DNA of 7,231 bases from Chloroflexota bacterium (GTDB lineage: Bacteria > Chloroflexota > Limnocylindria > Limnocylindrales > CSP1-4): positions 1 through 7,231 of the forward strand of contig JACDAV010000014.1 of NCBI GenBank assembly GCA_013695255.1, in the 5' to 3' direction. How positions within the stretch are numbered: position 1 is the stretch's first letter; every line of letters begins with the position of its first letter. The notes beneath the pieces were generated by a model, which saw nothing but the letters and a program-made list of their open reading frames with translations, was not told the DNA's origin and ran no database searches. Shown one piece after another: positions 1-5,163 of this stretch. Made by a program: the position numbers and the translations under genes.

Positions 1-866
1 ACCGGGCCGTCGAGGTAGTCGAACGCCTCCTCGGCCACGGTCGCCGCCACCTCCGCCCCGTAGCCGCCGAACCGGTTGTCCTCGTAGACCACGAGGCACT
101 TGCCCGTCTTGCGGACCGAGTCGAGCACCGTCTCCTTGTCGAGCGGCCGCAGCGTGCGCAGGTCGATCACCTCGGCCGACACGCCCTCCTCGGCGACCCG
201 CTCGGCCGCCTCGAGCGCGTAGTGGGCCATCAGCCCGTAGCCGATCACCGTCAGCTGCGTGCCGGCCCGGGTCACGGCCGCCCGGCCGAGCGGCACCGTG
301 TACTCGCCGTCGGGGACGTCACCGCGGACGGACCGGTACATCTTCTTGTGCTCGAAGAAGAGGACCGGGTCCTCGTCGCGGATCGACGACCGCAGCAGTC
401 CCTTCGCGTCGTACGGCGTCGACGGGATCACCACCTTGAGTCCCGGCACGTGGGTGAAGAACGCCTCGACCGACTGCGAGTGGTAGAGCGCGCCGTGGAC
501 GCCGCCGCCGTAGGGCGCGCGGACCACCATCGGGCACGAGTAGCCGTTGTTCGACCGGTAGCGCAGCCGGGCCGCCTCCGACACGAGCTGATTGAACGCC
601 GGGTGAATGAAGTCCGCGAACTGGATCTCGGCGATCGGTCGCAGCCCGTTCATCGCAGCCCCGATCGAGGTGCCGATGATCTGCGACTCCGTGAGCGGCG
701 TGTCGATGACCCGTTCATCGCCGAACTCCGCCCACAGCCCGTCCGTGGCGAGGAAGACGCCGCCCTTCTTCCCGACATCCTCGCCGAGCACGATGATCGA
801 CTCGTCGCGGCGCATCTCGTCGGCCATCCCCTCGCGGATCGCCTCGATGAACGTGCGGAGGGCCAT
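1..866 (-). CDS. bkdAB: 2-oxoacid (probably branched-chain) dehydrogenase E1 beta subunit, C-terminus cut by window edge
   Basis: Beta subunit of the thiamine-diphosphate (ThDP) dependent E1, which decarboxylates a 2-oxoacid and acylates the lipoyl group of E2 in the cytoplasm. I translated 288 residues by hand; family members are about 325-340, so roughly 40 C-terminal residues lie beyond position 1. Visible signatures are GEDVG (28-32), DTPLTE (55-60; the Glu matches the ThDP-activating Glu of human PDH E1 beta), QFADFIHPAFNQ (82-93) and GALYHSQS (125-132). The last two resemble human BCKDHB more than PDHB, which favours a branched-chain substrate. The ATG shares one base with the upstream E1 alpha stop (TGATG), and GGAGGAG lies 5 nt before it, so translation is very likely coupled to E1 alpha. 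An acetoin or pyruvate dehydrogenase cannot be excluded from sequence alone. The family call is certain and the substrate is inferred. Confidence 0.93.
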   Translation of the reverse strand, partial: MALRTFIEAIREGMADEMRRDESIIVLGEDVGKKGGVFLATDGLWAEFGDERVIDTPLTESQIIGTSIGAAMNGLRPIAEIQFADFIHPAFNQLVSEAARLRYRSNNGYSCPMVVRAPYGGGVHGALYHSQSVEAFFTHVPGLKVVIPSTPYDAKGLLRSSIRDEDPVLFFEHKKMYRSVRGDVPDGEYTVPLGRAAVTRAGTQLTVIGYGLMAHYALEAAERVAEEGVSAEVIDLRTLRPLDKETVLDSVRKTGKCLVVYEDNRFGGYGAEVAATVAEEAFDYLDGP

Positions 867-1942
867 CAGTGCTCCTCCGCGTGGCCGCCGGCCGTCCCGA
901 AGCCCCACGGCGGCGGCGCCTCCGACGGCCACTCCTCCGCGTAGACCCAGCGCATGGCGGTCGAGGGGTCCGGGTCCGGCTGCGACTCGGCGTACTCGGT
1001 GGCGTCGTCGACGACAGCCGTGATCTCGGCGGCGAGGCGCCCCAGGACCTCCTCGGTGAGGATGCCCGCATCGGTCAGCTGGGCCCGGAACTTGGGCAGC
1101 GGGTCGCGGGCCTTCTCGGAAGCGAGCTCCTCCTCCGACCGGTACTTGGTCTGCTGGTCGTCAGACGAGTGGCCCGTCAGCCGGGTCACCTTGGCCTCGA
1201 TCAGCGTCGGGCCGCCACCGCTTCTCGCCCGGTCGACCGCCTCGGTCGCGGCGCCGTAGCAGGCCAGCACGTCCGTGCCGTCGACGACCACGCCCGGGAT
1301 CCCGTAGCCCGCAGCCCGTGACGCGACGTCCTCGACCGCCAGCTCCCTGGCCCACGGCACGCTGATCGCGTAGCCGTTGTTCTCGACCACGAACACGAAC
1401 GGGAGCTTGTGGATCGCCGCGAAGTTCAGGCCCTCGTGGACGTCGCCCTGATTGGACGAGCCCTCGCCCATGAAGGTCATCGCGACCTGGTCCGTGCCCC
1501 GAACCTTCGCCGCCAGCGCAATGCCCACCGCGTGCAGCAGCTGCGTCGCGACCGGCGAGGAGACGGACACGAGGTTGTGCTCGCGCGACCCGTAGTGGCC
1601 GGGCATCTGACGGCCGCCGGACGACGGATCGCTGGCGGTCGCGTACTGCGCAGTCAGGATGTCGCGCGGGCTCATGCCGAACGTGAGGCAGGTCGCGATC
1701 GAGCGGTAGAACGGGGCAACCCAGTCGTGCTGCTTCCGGAGCGGCCAGGTGATCGCCACCTGGGCGCCCTCGTGGCCCTGGCCGCTGATCACGAACGGGA
1801 TCCGGCCGGCCCGGTTGAGCACCCACATCCGCTCGTCGAGGGCCCGAGTCAGTGCAACCAGCCGGTACATCTCGATCAGCTGCTCGTCGGTCAAGCCGAC
1901 CGCGTCGCCGAGATGGCTGGCGTTCCGGTCGGTGACGGCCAT
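866..1942 (-). CDS. bkdAA: 2-oxoacid (probably branched-chain) dehydrogenase E1 alpha subunit
   Basis: Alpha subunit (358 aa, normal full length) of the alpha2-beta2 E1 component; it carries most of the ThDP-pyrophosphate and magnesium site. The ThDP motif runs from GEG (159-161) to ENN (187-189), with GSSNQGDVHEG inside it. FYRS (78-81) and GHYG (115-118) match conserved substrate and cofactor loops. The segment GHSSDDQQTKYRS (257-269) corresponds to the phosphorylation-loop region and resembles the HS..SDD...YRS pattern of branched-chain E1 alpha rather than the GHSMSDPG form of pyruvate dehydrogenase. The gene starts 19 nt after the lpdA stop and overlaps the E1 beta start by one base, so the three genes form one operon. 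The order lpd, E1 alpha, E1 beta is that of the Bacillus bkd operon, which supports the branched-chain call. GGAGGA sits 11 nt before the ATG, slightly far. Confidence 0.95.
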   Translation of the reverse strand: MAVTDRNASHLGDAVGLTDEQLIEMYRLVALTRALDERMWVLNRAGRIPFVISGQGHEGAQVAITWPLRKQHDWVAPFYRSIATCLTFGMSPRDILTAQYATASDPSSGGRQMPGHYGSREHNLVSVSSPVATQLLHAVGIALAAKVRGTDQVAMTFMGEGSSNQGDVHEGLNFAAIHKLPFVFVVENNGYAISVPWARELAVEDVASRAAGYGIPGVVVDGTDVLACYGAATEAVDRARSGGGPTLIEAKVTRLTGHSSDDQQTKYRSEEELASEKARDPLPKFRAQLTDAGILTEEVLGRLAAEITAVVDDATEYAESQPDPDPSTAMRWVYAEEWPSEAPPPWGFGTAGGHAEEH

Positions 1943-1959
1943 CGGTCGGTCGGTCCTCC
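1943..1959 (-). promoter_or_regulatory. E1 alpha ribosome binding site separated from start by a (CGGT)3 tetranucleotide repeat
   Basis: On the minus strand GGAGGA (1959-1954) is followed by a spacer made almost entirely of three ACCG units (1954-1943, partly overlapping the final A of the SD) directly before the ATG at 1942. The spacing of 11 nt is longer than the usual 5-9. Because the spacer is a tandem tetranucleotide, slippage would change SD-to-start spacing in steps of 4 nt without touching the reading frame. The SD call is solid; a regulatory role for the repeat is speculation. Confidence 0.55.
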
Positions 1960-1961
1960 GC

Positions 1962-3404
1962 CTAGAAGTTGATCGAGCGGCCGTCGACCGCCAGCGCGGC
2001 CTCGCCGAGGACCTCGGACAGGGTCGGGTGCGGGTGGGTCGCGGCGCCGATCTCCCAGGGCGCGGCCTCCAGGGAGAAGGCGAGGGATGCCTCCGAGACG
2101 AGATCGGTGACGTGCGGGCCGATGAGGTGGACGCCCAGCGTCCGATCCGTCTCCGCGTGGCCGATGATCTTGGCGAAGCCCTCGTGCTCGCCGCCGATGA
2201 CCGCCTTGGCGATCGCCTGGAACGGCACCTTGCCGATCTTGTAGGGCAGTCCCTGGTCCTTGCACTGCTGCTCGGTCAGACCGATGGACGCGATCTCCGG
2301 GCGGCAGTAGGTGGCGCGCGGCTGGGCGACGTAATCGATCTCGTGGATGTCCCGGTCCCCGGCGATCGTGTGCGCGGCGAGGATGCCCTCGTGGGCAGCG
2401 GTGTGCGCGAGCCACAGTCCGCCGACGATGTCGCCGACCGCGTAGACGTGCGGCTCCTTCGTCCGCATCCGGCCATTGACCCTGACGATGCCGCGGTCCG
2501 TCTCGACCTTCGTCGTCTCCAGCCCGATCTCCTCGATGTTGGCCGCCCGGCCCGTCGCGACGAGCATGATCTCCGCCCGCAGCTCCTGCGGCTCCTTGCC
2601 CTCCGGCCCCACCAGGACGCAGATCCCGTCCCGCTCGACGCTCACGGCGGCCGAATCGAAGCGGGCGCTGGTCATGACCGTGATGCCGCGGCGGGTGAAG
2701 CTGCGCTCGAGCGCCTGGCTCACGTCGCGGTCCTCGAGCGGCACCAGCACCGGCGCGTACTCCAGCACGGTCACCTTGACCCCGACGTCGTGGAACATCG
2801 AGGCGAACTCCACCCCCACCGCGCCCGCGCCCACGATCACGACGTCCTTGGGAAGCTCCGTCATCCGCAGCACGTCGTCGCTGGTGACGATCCGCGTTCC
2901 GTCGGGCACCAGGCCGGGCAGGCTCTTCACTCGCGAGCCGGTTGCCACGATGACGTCGGTCGCCTGCAGGACGCGCTCGCCGCCCGTCGCGGGTTCGCCG
3001 TCCTCGCCACGCTGACGGACGCGGATGCGCTGCGGGCCGTCGAGGCGGCCGCGGCCGGCGACCCACGTCACCTTGTTCTTGTCGACCAGCGTCTTGAGCC
3101 CGGTCCACATCCGTTTCACGACCTGGTCACGGCGGGCGGCCATCTGCGCGTAGTCGATCCCGGGCTCGCCGGGGAGGGTCACGCCGTAGTCCCTGGCGTG
3201 GCGGACCCGGTCGACGACGGCGGCCGACTCGAGCAGCGCCTTGGTCGGGATGCAACCGCGGTGAAGGCAGGTCCCGCCGATCTTGTCGTCGTCGACGAGG
3301 GCGACCTTCAGGCCGAGCTGCGCGGCGCGGAAGGCCGCCGTATAGCCGCCCGTCCCCGCGCCGAGCACGACGAGATCGAAGTCGTTCGAGGAGCCGACGG
3401 CCAT
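1962..3404 (-). CDS. lpdA: dihydrolipoyl dehydrogenase (E3)
   Basis: FAD-dependent disulfide oxidoreductase (480 aa, normal length) that reoxidises the dihydrolipoyl arm of E2 and passes electrons to NAD+. The N-terminal FAD Rossmann motif is GAGTGGYTAAFRAAQLG (15-31). The redox-active disulfide is C46/C51 in GGTCLHRGCIPTK. The NAD-binding Rossmann motif is GAGAVG (192-197). A second FAD contact is seen in YAVGDIVGG, and the C-terminal catalytic dyad is H459/E464 in HPHPTLSE. All key residues are present, so the enzyme should be active. The ATG at 3404 has GAGG 7 nt upstream and begins a good family N-terminus. It is the first gene of the E3, E1 alpha, E1 beta operon, which suggests a dedicated E3 of the LpdV type, although it could also serve other lipoyl complexes. 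A 20-codon ORF in the same frame ends just before it. Confidence 0.97.
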   Translation of the reverse strand: MAVGSSNDFDLVVLGAGTGGYTAAFRAAQLGLKVALVDDDKIGGTCLHRGCIPTKALLESAAVVDRVRHARDYGVTLPGEPGIDYAQMAARRDQVVKRMWTGLKTLVDKNKVTWVAGRGRLDGPQRIRVRQRGEDGEPATGGERVLQATDVIVATGSRVKSLPGLVPDGTRIVTSDDVLRMTELPKDVVIVGAGAVGVEFASMFHDVGVKVTVLEYAPVLVPLEDRDVSQALERSFTRRGITVMTSARFDSAAVSVERDGICVLVGPEGKEPQELRAEIMLVATGRAANIEEIGLETTKVETDRGIVRVNGRMRTKEPHVYAVGDIVGGLWLAHTAAHEGILAAHTIAGDRDIHEIDYVAQPRATYCRPEIASIGLTEQQCKDQGLPYKIGKVPFQAIAKAVIGGEHEGFAKIIGHAETDRTLGVHLIGPHVTDLVSEASLAFSLEAAPWEIGAATHPHPTLSEVLGEAALAVDGRSINF

Positions 3405-3413
3405 CGGGGGGCC

Positions 3414-3476
3414 TCAGGCGGCCCGGCGGCCGGCGGGGACGGCGGCGTCCGAGGGCCGGCTGGGCGGGTGGGTCAT
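3414..3476 (-). CDS. possible 20-codon upstream ORF (leader peptide) before lpdA
   Basis: An ATG at 3476 opens 20 sense codons rich in Pro, Ala and Arg, ending in TGA at 3416-3414. The TGA overlaps the lpdA ribosome binding site (TGAGG, 3416-3412) and is in the same frame as lpdA, three codons before its ATG. A candidate -10 element (TACGAT) ends 7 nt upstream of this ATG, which would put the transcript start at or next to the ATG, as in leaderless genes. I do not recognise the peptide, and it may be chance in GC-rich DNA. If translated, termination would occur on the lpdA SD and could couple or modulate lpdA translation. Confidence 0.3.
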   Translation of the reverse strand: MTHPPSRPSDAAVPAGRRAA

Positions 3477-3483
3477 CGCGGCC

Positions 3484-3513
3484 ATCGTACGCGGGGGGTC
3501 GCGATCCCCGCAA
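3484..3513 (-). promoter_or_regulatory. candidate sigma-70-type promoter for the lpdA-E1 operon
   Basis: Minus strand TTGCGG (3513-3508), an 18-nt spacer, then TACGAT (3489-3484). The -35 matches the TTG of TTGACA, and the -10 matches TATAAT at four of six positions. Start of transcription would be near 3477, about 73 nt before the lpdA ATG and at the ATG of the small upstream ORF. This is the best match I see in the divergent intergenic region on this strand, but it was found by eye only. Confidence 0.4.
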
Positions 3514-3602
3514 CCGACGACCACGCGCGCCCGCTCTCGCCCGCCCTACGCGGAACTGTCACGGCCAGCCGGCCTGCCCAGCGCGGCGTGACAGGCGACG
3601 GG

Positions 3603-3611
3603 TGCTAGATT
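3603..3611 (+). promoter_or_regulatory. plsY: extended -10 promoter element immediately upstream of plsY
   Basis: TGC-TAGATT forms an extended -10 (TGn followed by a 4/6 match to TATAAT). No -35 lies at proper spacing; GTGACA (3587-3592) is only 13 nt away. The -10 ends 10 nt before the plsY ATG at 3622, so the RNA would begin near 3618 with almost no 5' leader. There is no Shine-Dalgarno sequence before the ATG, which agrees with leaderless or near-leaderless translation. Confidence 0.4.
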
Positions 3612-3621
3612 GCCGGCTCAG

Positions 3622-4272
3622 ATGGACGGTCTGCCGCTCGCCGTGGCGCTCGTCGTGGGTGCGTACCTCTCGGGGTCGATCCCGATGGGCGTGCTCGTCT
3701 CCCGCGTCGCCGGGGGACCGGACCTGCGTACCGTGGGGTCCGGTCGGACGGGTGGCACCAATGCGCTCCGGGCACTGGGCCGCAAGTGGGCGCTGCTCGT
3801 GGTGGCAGGGGACGTGCTCAAGGGCGCGCTGCCCGTCATCGCGGCGAGGCTCGCCGGGGCCGGCCCGGAGGTCGAGGTGCTTTGCGCGCTGGCGGCCGTG
3901 CTGGGCGCCACGTGGTCGATCTTCCTCGGCCTGCGCGGCGGGCGCGGGGTGGGGGCCGGGGTCGGGACGATGATCGTCATCCAGCCGCTCGCCGTGGCCA
4001 TCGCCACCCCCGTCTTCGTGGGGGTCATCCTCCTGACGCGCTATGTGTCGCTCGGGTCGCTGGTCGGTTCGGCCGCGATGGTCGGATCCGCCTGGCTGTT
4101 CTGGATGGCTGCCAACGGCTCGATCTCGATCCTGTACCCCATCTACACTGCGGCCGGCGCGGCCCTCGTGTGGCTGGCGCACGCGGACAACATCGACCGG
4201 CTCGTCCACGGCACCGAGCGCAAGCTCGACCTCGCGCTGCTGGGGCGCGGCCGACCGGGAGGAGCCGCCTAG
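3622..4272 (+). CDS. plsY: glycerol-3-phosphate acyltransferase, PlsY family, with divergent motifs
   Basis: Integral membrane enzyme (216 aa from this start, normal length) of the family that transfers an acyl group from acyl-phosphate to glycerol-3-phosphate, giving lysophosphatidic acid. Several hydrophobic segments are visible. The N-terminal helix ends in YLSGSIP (15-21). The first cytoplasmic motif is DLRTVGSGRTGGTNALR (34-50), where the usual GSGN is GSGR. The glycine-rich loop is FLGLRGGRGVGAG (101-113); most members have GHxFP before it and FKGGKG within it, so here the His, the Pro and both Lys are replaced. The third motif is intact: H187, N190 and E199 in HADNIDRLVHGTERKL. ATG 3622 is chosen because an upstream TTG (3610) would overlap the likely -10 box and no RBS supports it. 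It is transcribed away from the lpdA operon. Family membership is clear; whether it keeps standard acyl-phosphate activity is less sure. Confidence 0.88.
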   Translation: MDGLPLAVALVVGAYLSGSIPMGVLVSRVAGGPDLRTVGSGRTGGTNALRALGRKWALLVVAGDVLKGALPVIAARLAGAGPEVEVLCALAAVLGATWSIFLGLRGGRGVGAGVGTMIVIQPLAVAIATPVFVGVILLTRYVSLGSLVGSAAMVGSAWLFWMAANGSISILYPIYTAAGAALVWLAHADNIDRLVHGTERKLDLALLGRGRPGGAA

Positions 4273-4338
4273 CGACCGGACTCCGCGCCCTGCGCCGTGA
4301 TCGGCGTGCGGGAGGGCCAGCACCGGCGCGCGAATCGA

Positions 4339-4369
4339 ACGACCCGGGCTGGCTGACAGCCCGGGTCGT
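4339..4369. terminator. strong hairpin between convergent genes, probable bidirectional terminator
   Basis: A perfect 12-bp stem (ACGACCCGGGCT, 4339-4350, with AGCCCGGGTCGT, 4358-4369) closes a 7-nt loop. It lies 66 nt after the plsY stop and 51 nt beyond the stop of the convergent zinc-ribbon gene. Neither side has a clear U-tract, so it is not a textbook intrinsic terminator. Its position between two converging genes and the perfect symmetry make shared termination or 3'-end protection the best reading. Confidence 0.7.
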
Positions 4370-4420
4370 GATCATCTAGCTGGTTCCCGCGGGCCCACCG
4401 TGGGCCGCACCGAGAGGAGA

Positions 4421-4840
4421 TCAGCCTCGCTGGCTGCGGAAGCAGTCAGAGCAGTAGACCGGCTTGCCGCTGGTGGGCCGGAAGGGGACCTGGGCCTCGC
4501 GGCCGCAGGACGAGCAGGTGGCGCTGAACATCTCGCGCGGGCCACGGTCACGGCCACCGCCGTAGCCGCCGCCACCGCCGGAGCTGTAGCCCCCACCGCC
4601 GCCGCCACCGCCGGAGCTGTAGCCCCCGGCGCTGTAGCCGCCGCTGGCGCCGTAGCTGCCGTAGCCACCACTGTCGCCGCCACCTGCGCTGTCACCACGG
4701 GCAGCCTTGCGGCTGGCGCGGCACGACGCACAGCGGCGGGGCTCGGTGAAGCCACGCTGCGCGTAGAAATCCTGCTCGGATGCGGTGAAGGTGAACTCCT
4801 GGTTGCAATCCGCGCAGGTAAGTGTCTTGTCGTTGTACAC
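4421..4840 (-). CDS. small protein with two CxxC zinc-ribbon domains joined by a Gly/Tyr/Ser-rich linker
   Basis: Protein of 139 aa with three parts. Residues 1-45 form a zinc ribbon of the zf-trcl type: C9xxC12 and C37xxC40, with FTFTASEQDFYAQRGF between. Residues 50-100 are low complexity, almost only Gly, Tyr and Ser, ending in GGGRDRG. Residues 105-135 form a second finger, C109xxC112-x17-C130xxC133, exactly the CxxC-x17-CxxC spacing of a known small domain family. No signal peptide or membrane segment is seen, so it is probably cytoplasmic. Function is unknown; the fingers plus a Gly-rich, Arg-containing linker suggest nucleic-acid (perhaps RNA) or protein binding, which is inference. 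The GTG start is supported by GAGAGGAG 10 nt upstream, and no other in-frame start fits. It is monocistronic, with its own candidate promoter and a leader of about 120 nt. Confidence 0.88.
   Translation of the reverse strand: MYNDKTLTCADCNQEFTFTASEQDFYAQRGFTEPRRCASCRASRKAARGDSAGGGDSGGYGSYGASGGYSAGGYSSGGGGGGGGYSSGGGGGYGGGRDRGPREMFSATCSSCGREAQVPFRPTSGKPVYCSDCFRSQRG
4565..4627. repeat. 30-nt perfect direct repeat (period 33) within the Gly-rich linker coding region
   Basis: Positions 4565-4594 and 4598-4627 are identical over 30 bases. The 33-nt period equals 11 codons and encodes the repeated YSS-polyGly unit (Tyr74 and Tyr85). GCC/ACC triplets surround it. The unit can expand or contract in frame, so linker length is likely to vary between strains. 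Confidence 0.85.
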
Positions 4841-4849
4841 GAAACCGAA

Positions 4850-4908
4850 ACTCCTCTCGGTAGCCGCGCGATCCCTCGTGTGGTTCTCGCGTCAGCCGTG
4901 AGAGGAGT
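4850..4908 (-). promoter_or_regulatory. leader inverted repeat able to sequester the Shine-Dalgarno of the zinc-ribbon gene
   Basis: In the minus-strand leader, ACTCCTCTC (4908-4900) is the exact complement of GAGAGGAGT (4858-4850), and the latter contains the ribosome binding site. The nine pairs enclose 41 nt, in which CGCGA (4891-4887) can pair with TCGCG (4871-4867). Folded this way, the RNA would hide the SD, as in RNA thermometers or cold-shock leaders. The pairing is seen directly; a switching function is inferred. Confidence 0.45.
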
Positions 4909-4936
4909 CCGAGTCGTCGACGTGCTACGTCATCTG

Positions 4937-4956
4937 GTCACGAGCGCTCTCGTGAC
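4937..4956. promoter_or_regulatory. perfect 8-bp palindromic hairpin near the predicted transcript start
   Basis: GTCACGAG (4937-4944) and CTCGTGAC (4949-4956) pair perfectly around CGCT. With the candidate promoter at 4970-4998 it would lie at about +7 to +26 of the transcript. It could be an operator for a dimeric repressor or a 5'-end stabilising stem-loop; the sequence does not decide between these. Confidence 0.4.
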
Positions 4957-4969
4957 GTTTGCCGCGCGG

Positions 4970-4998
4970 AGTGTACGCGCCTAGAGGCAACGTGTACA
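4970..4998 (-). promoter_or_regulatory. candidate sigma-70-type promoter of the zinc-ribbon gene
   Basis: Minus strand TGTACA (4998-4993), exactly 17 nt, then TACACT (4975-4970); each hexamer matches the consensus at four of six positions. Predicted start is near 4963, giving a 5' leader of roughly 120 nt. This is the only well-spaced pair I found between the two genes. Confidence 0.45.
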
Positions 4999-5163
4999 GC
5001 CCAATTTTGTGCTCGCCGGGTCGAGGCGCGGGCGGCGCGCATAGGCGCGCGCCTGCGGGCCACTCACGAACGGCGAAGCAGTCGGCCGGGTGGCCTGTCG
5101 CGGCGAGCTGCACGGCCTGCCGTGGCCCCCTGAACCGCCTTCCGCCGCGTGCCGCTCGACGGC
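4999..5163. other. remainder of the 323-bp gene-free stretch (4841-5163), no gene seen
   Basis: The gene-free stretch runs from 4841 to 5163; its left half is the zinc-ribbon leader and promoter. This right half contains only short GC-rich inverted repeats: CACGG/CCGTG (5111-5115 with 5120-5124) and GGCGCGC/GCGCGCC (5034-5040 with 5047-5053). Either could end transcription of the mutY-nnrE operon arriving from the right, but neither is followed by a T-tract on the minus strand. A 62-codon minus-strand ORF (4925-5113) covers the candidate promoter, looks random and is not called. Confidence 0.4.

Noticed and set aside
1749..3608. Long 619-codon plus-strand ORF opposite lpdA and E1 alpha
   Set aside because: Its translation is Arg/Asp/His/Ala-rich without any domain, and it lies antisense to two genes with full catalytic motifs. 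It is a GC-rich shadow frame.
3610..3621. TTG start for plsY giving four extra residues
   Set aside because: It overlaps the extended -10 element and has no SD; the ATG at 3622 gives a family-typical N-terminus.
4565..4627. Two-copy 30-nt repeat as a CRISPR-like array
   Set aside because: The copies are separated by only 3 nt, in frame, and encode a Gly-rich linker. There are no spacers or cas genes.
4400..4984. Ala/Val/Thr-rich plus-strand ORF opposite the zinc-ribbon gene
   Set aside because: It is the complement of Gly-rich codons (GCC/ACC runs) and runs through the leader and promoter. No family features are seen.
5034..5053. GGCGCGC/GCGCGCC hairpin as a definite terminator of the mutY-nnrE run
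   Set aside because: The stem is only 7 bp of alternating GC with no T-tract downstream on the minus strand, and such repeats arise easily in this composition.
4925..5113. 62-codon minus-strand ORF upstream of the zinc-ribbon gene
   Set aside because: It spans the candidate promoter and palindrome, lacks an SD and has no recognisable or structured sequence.
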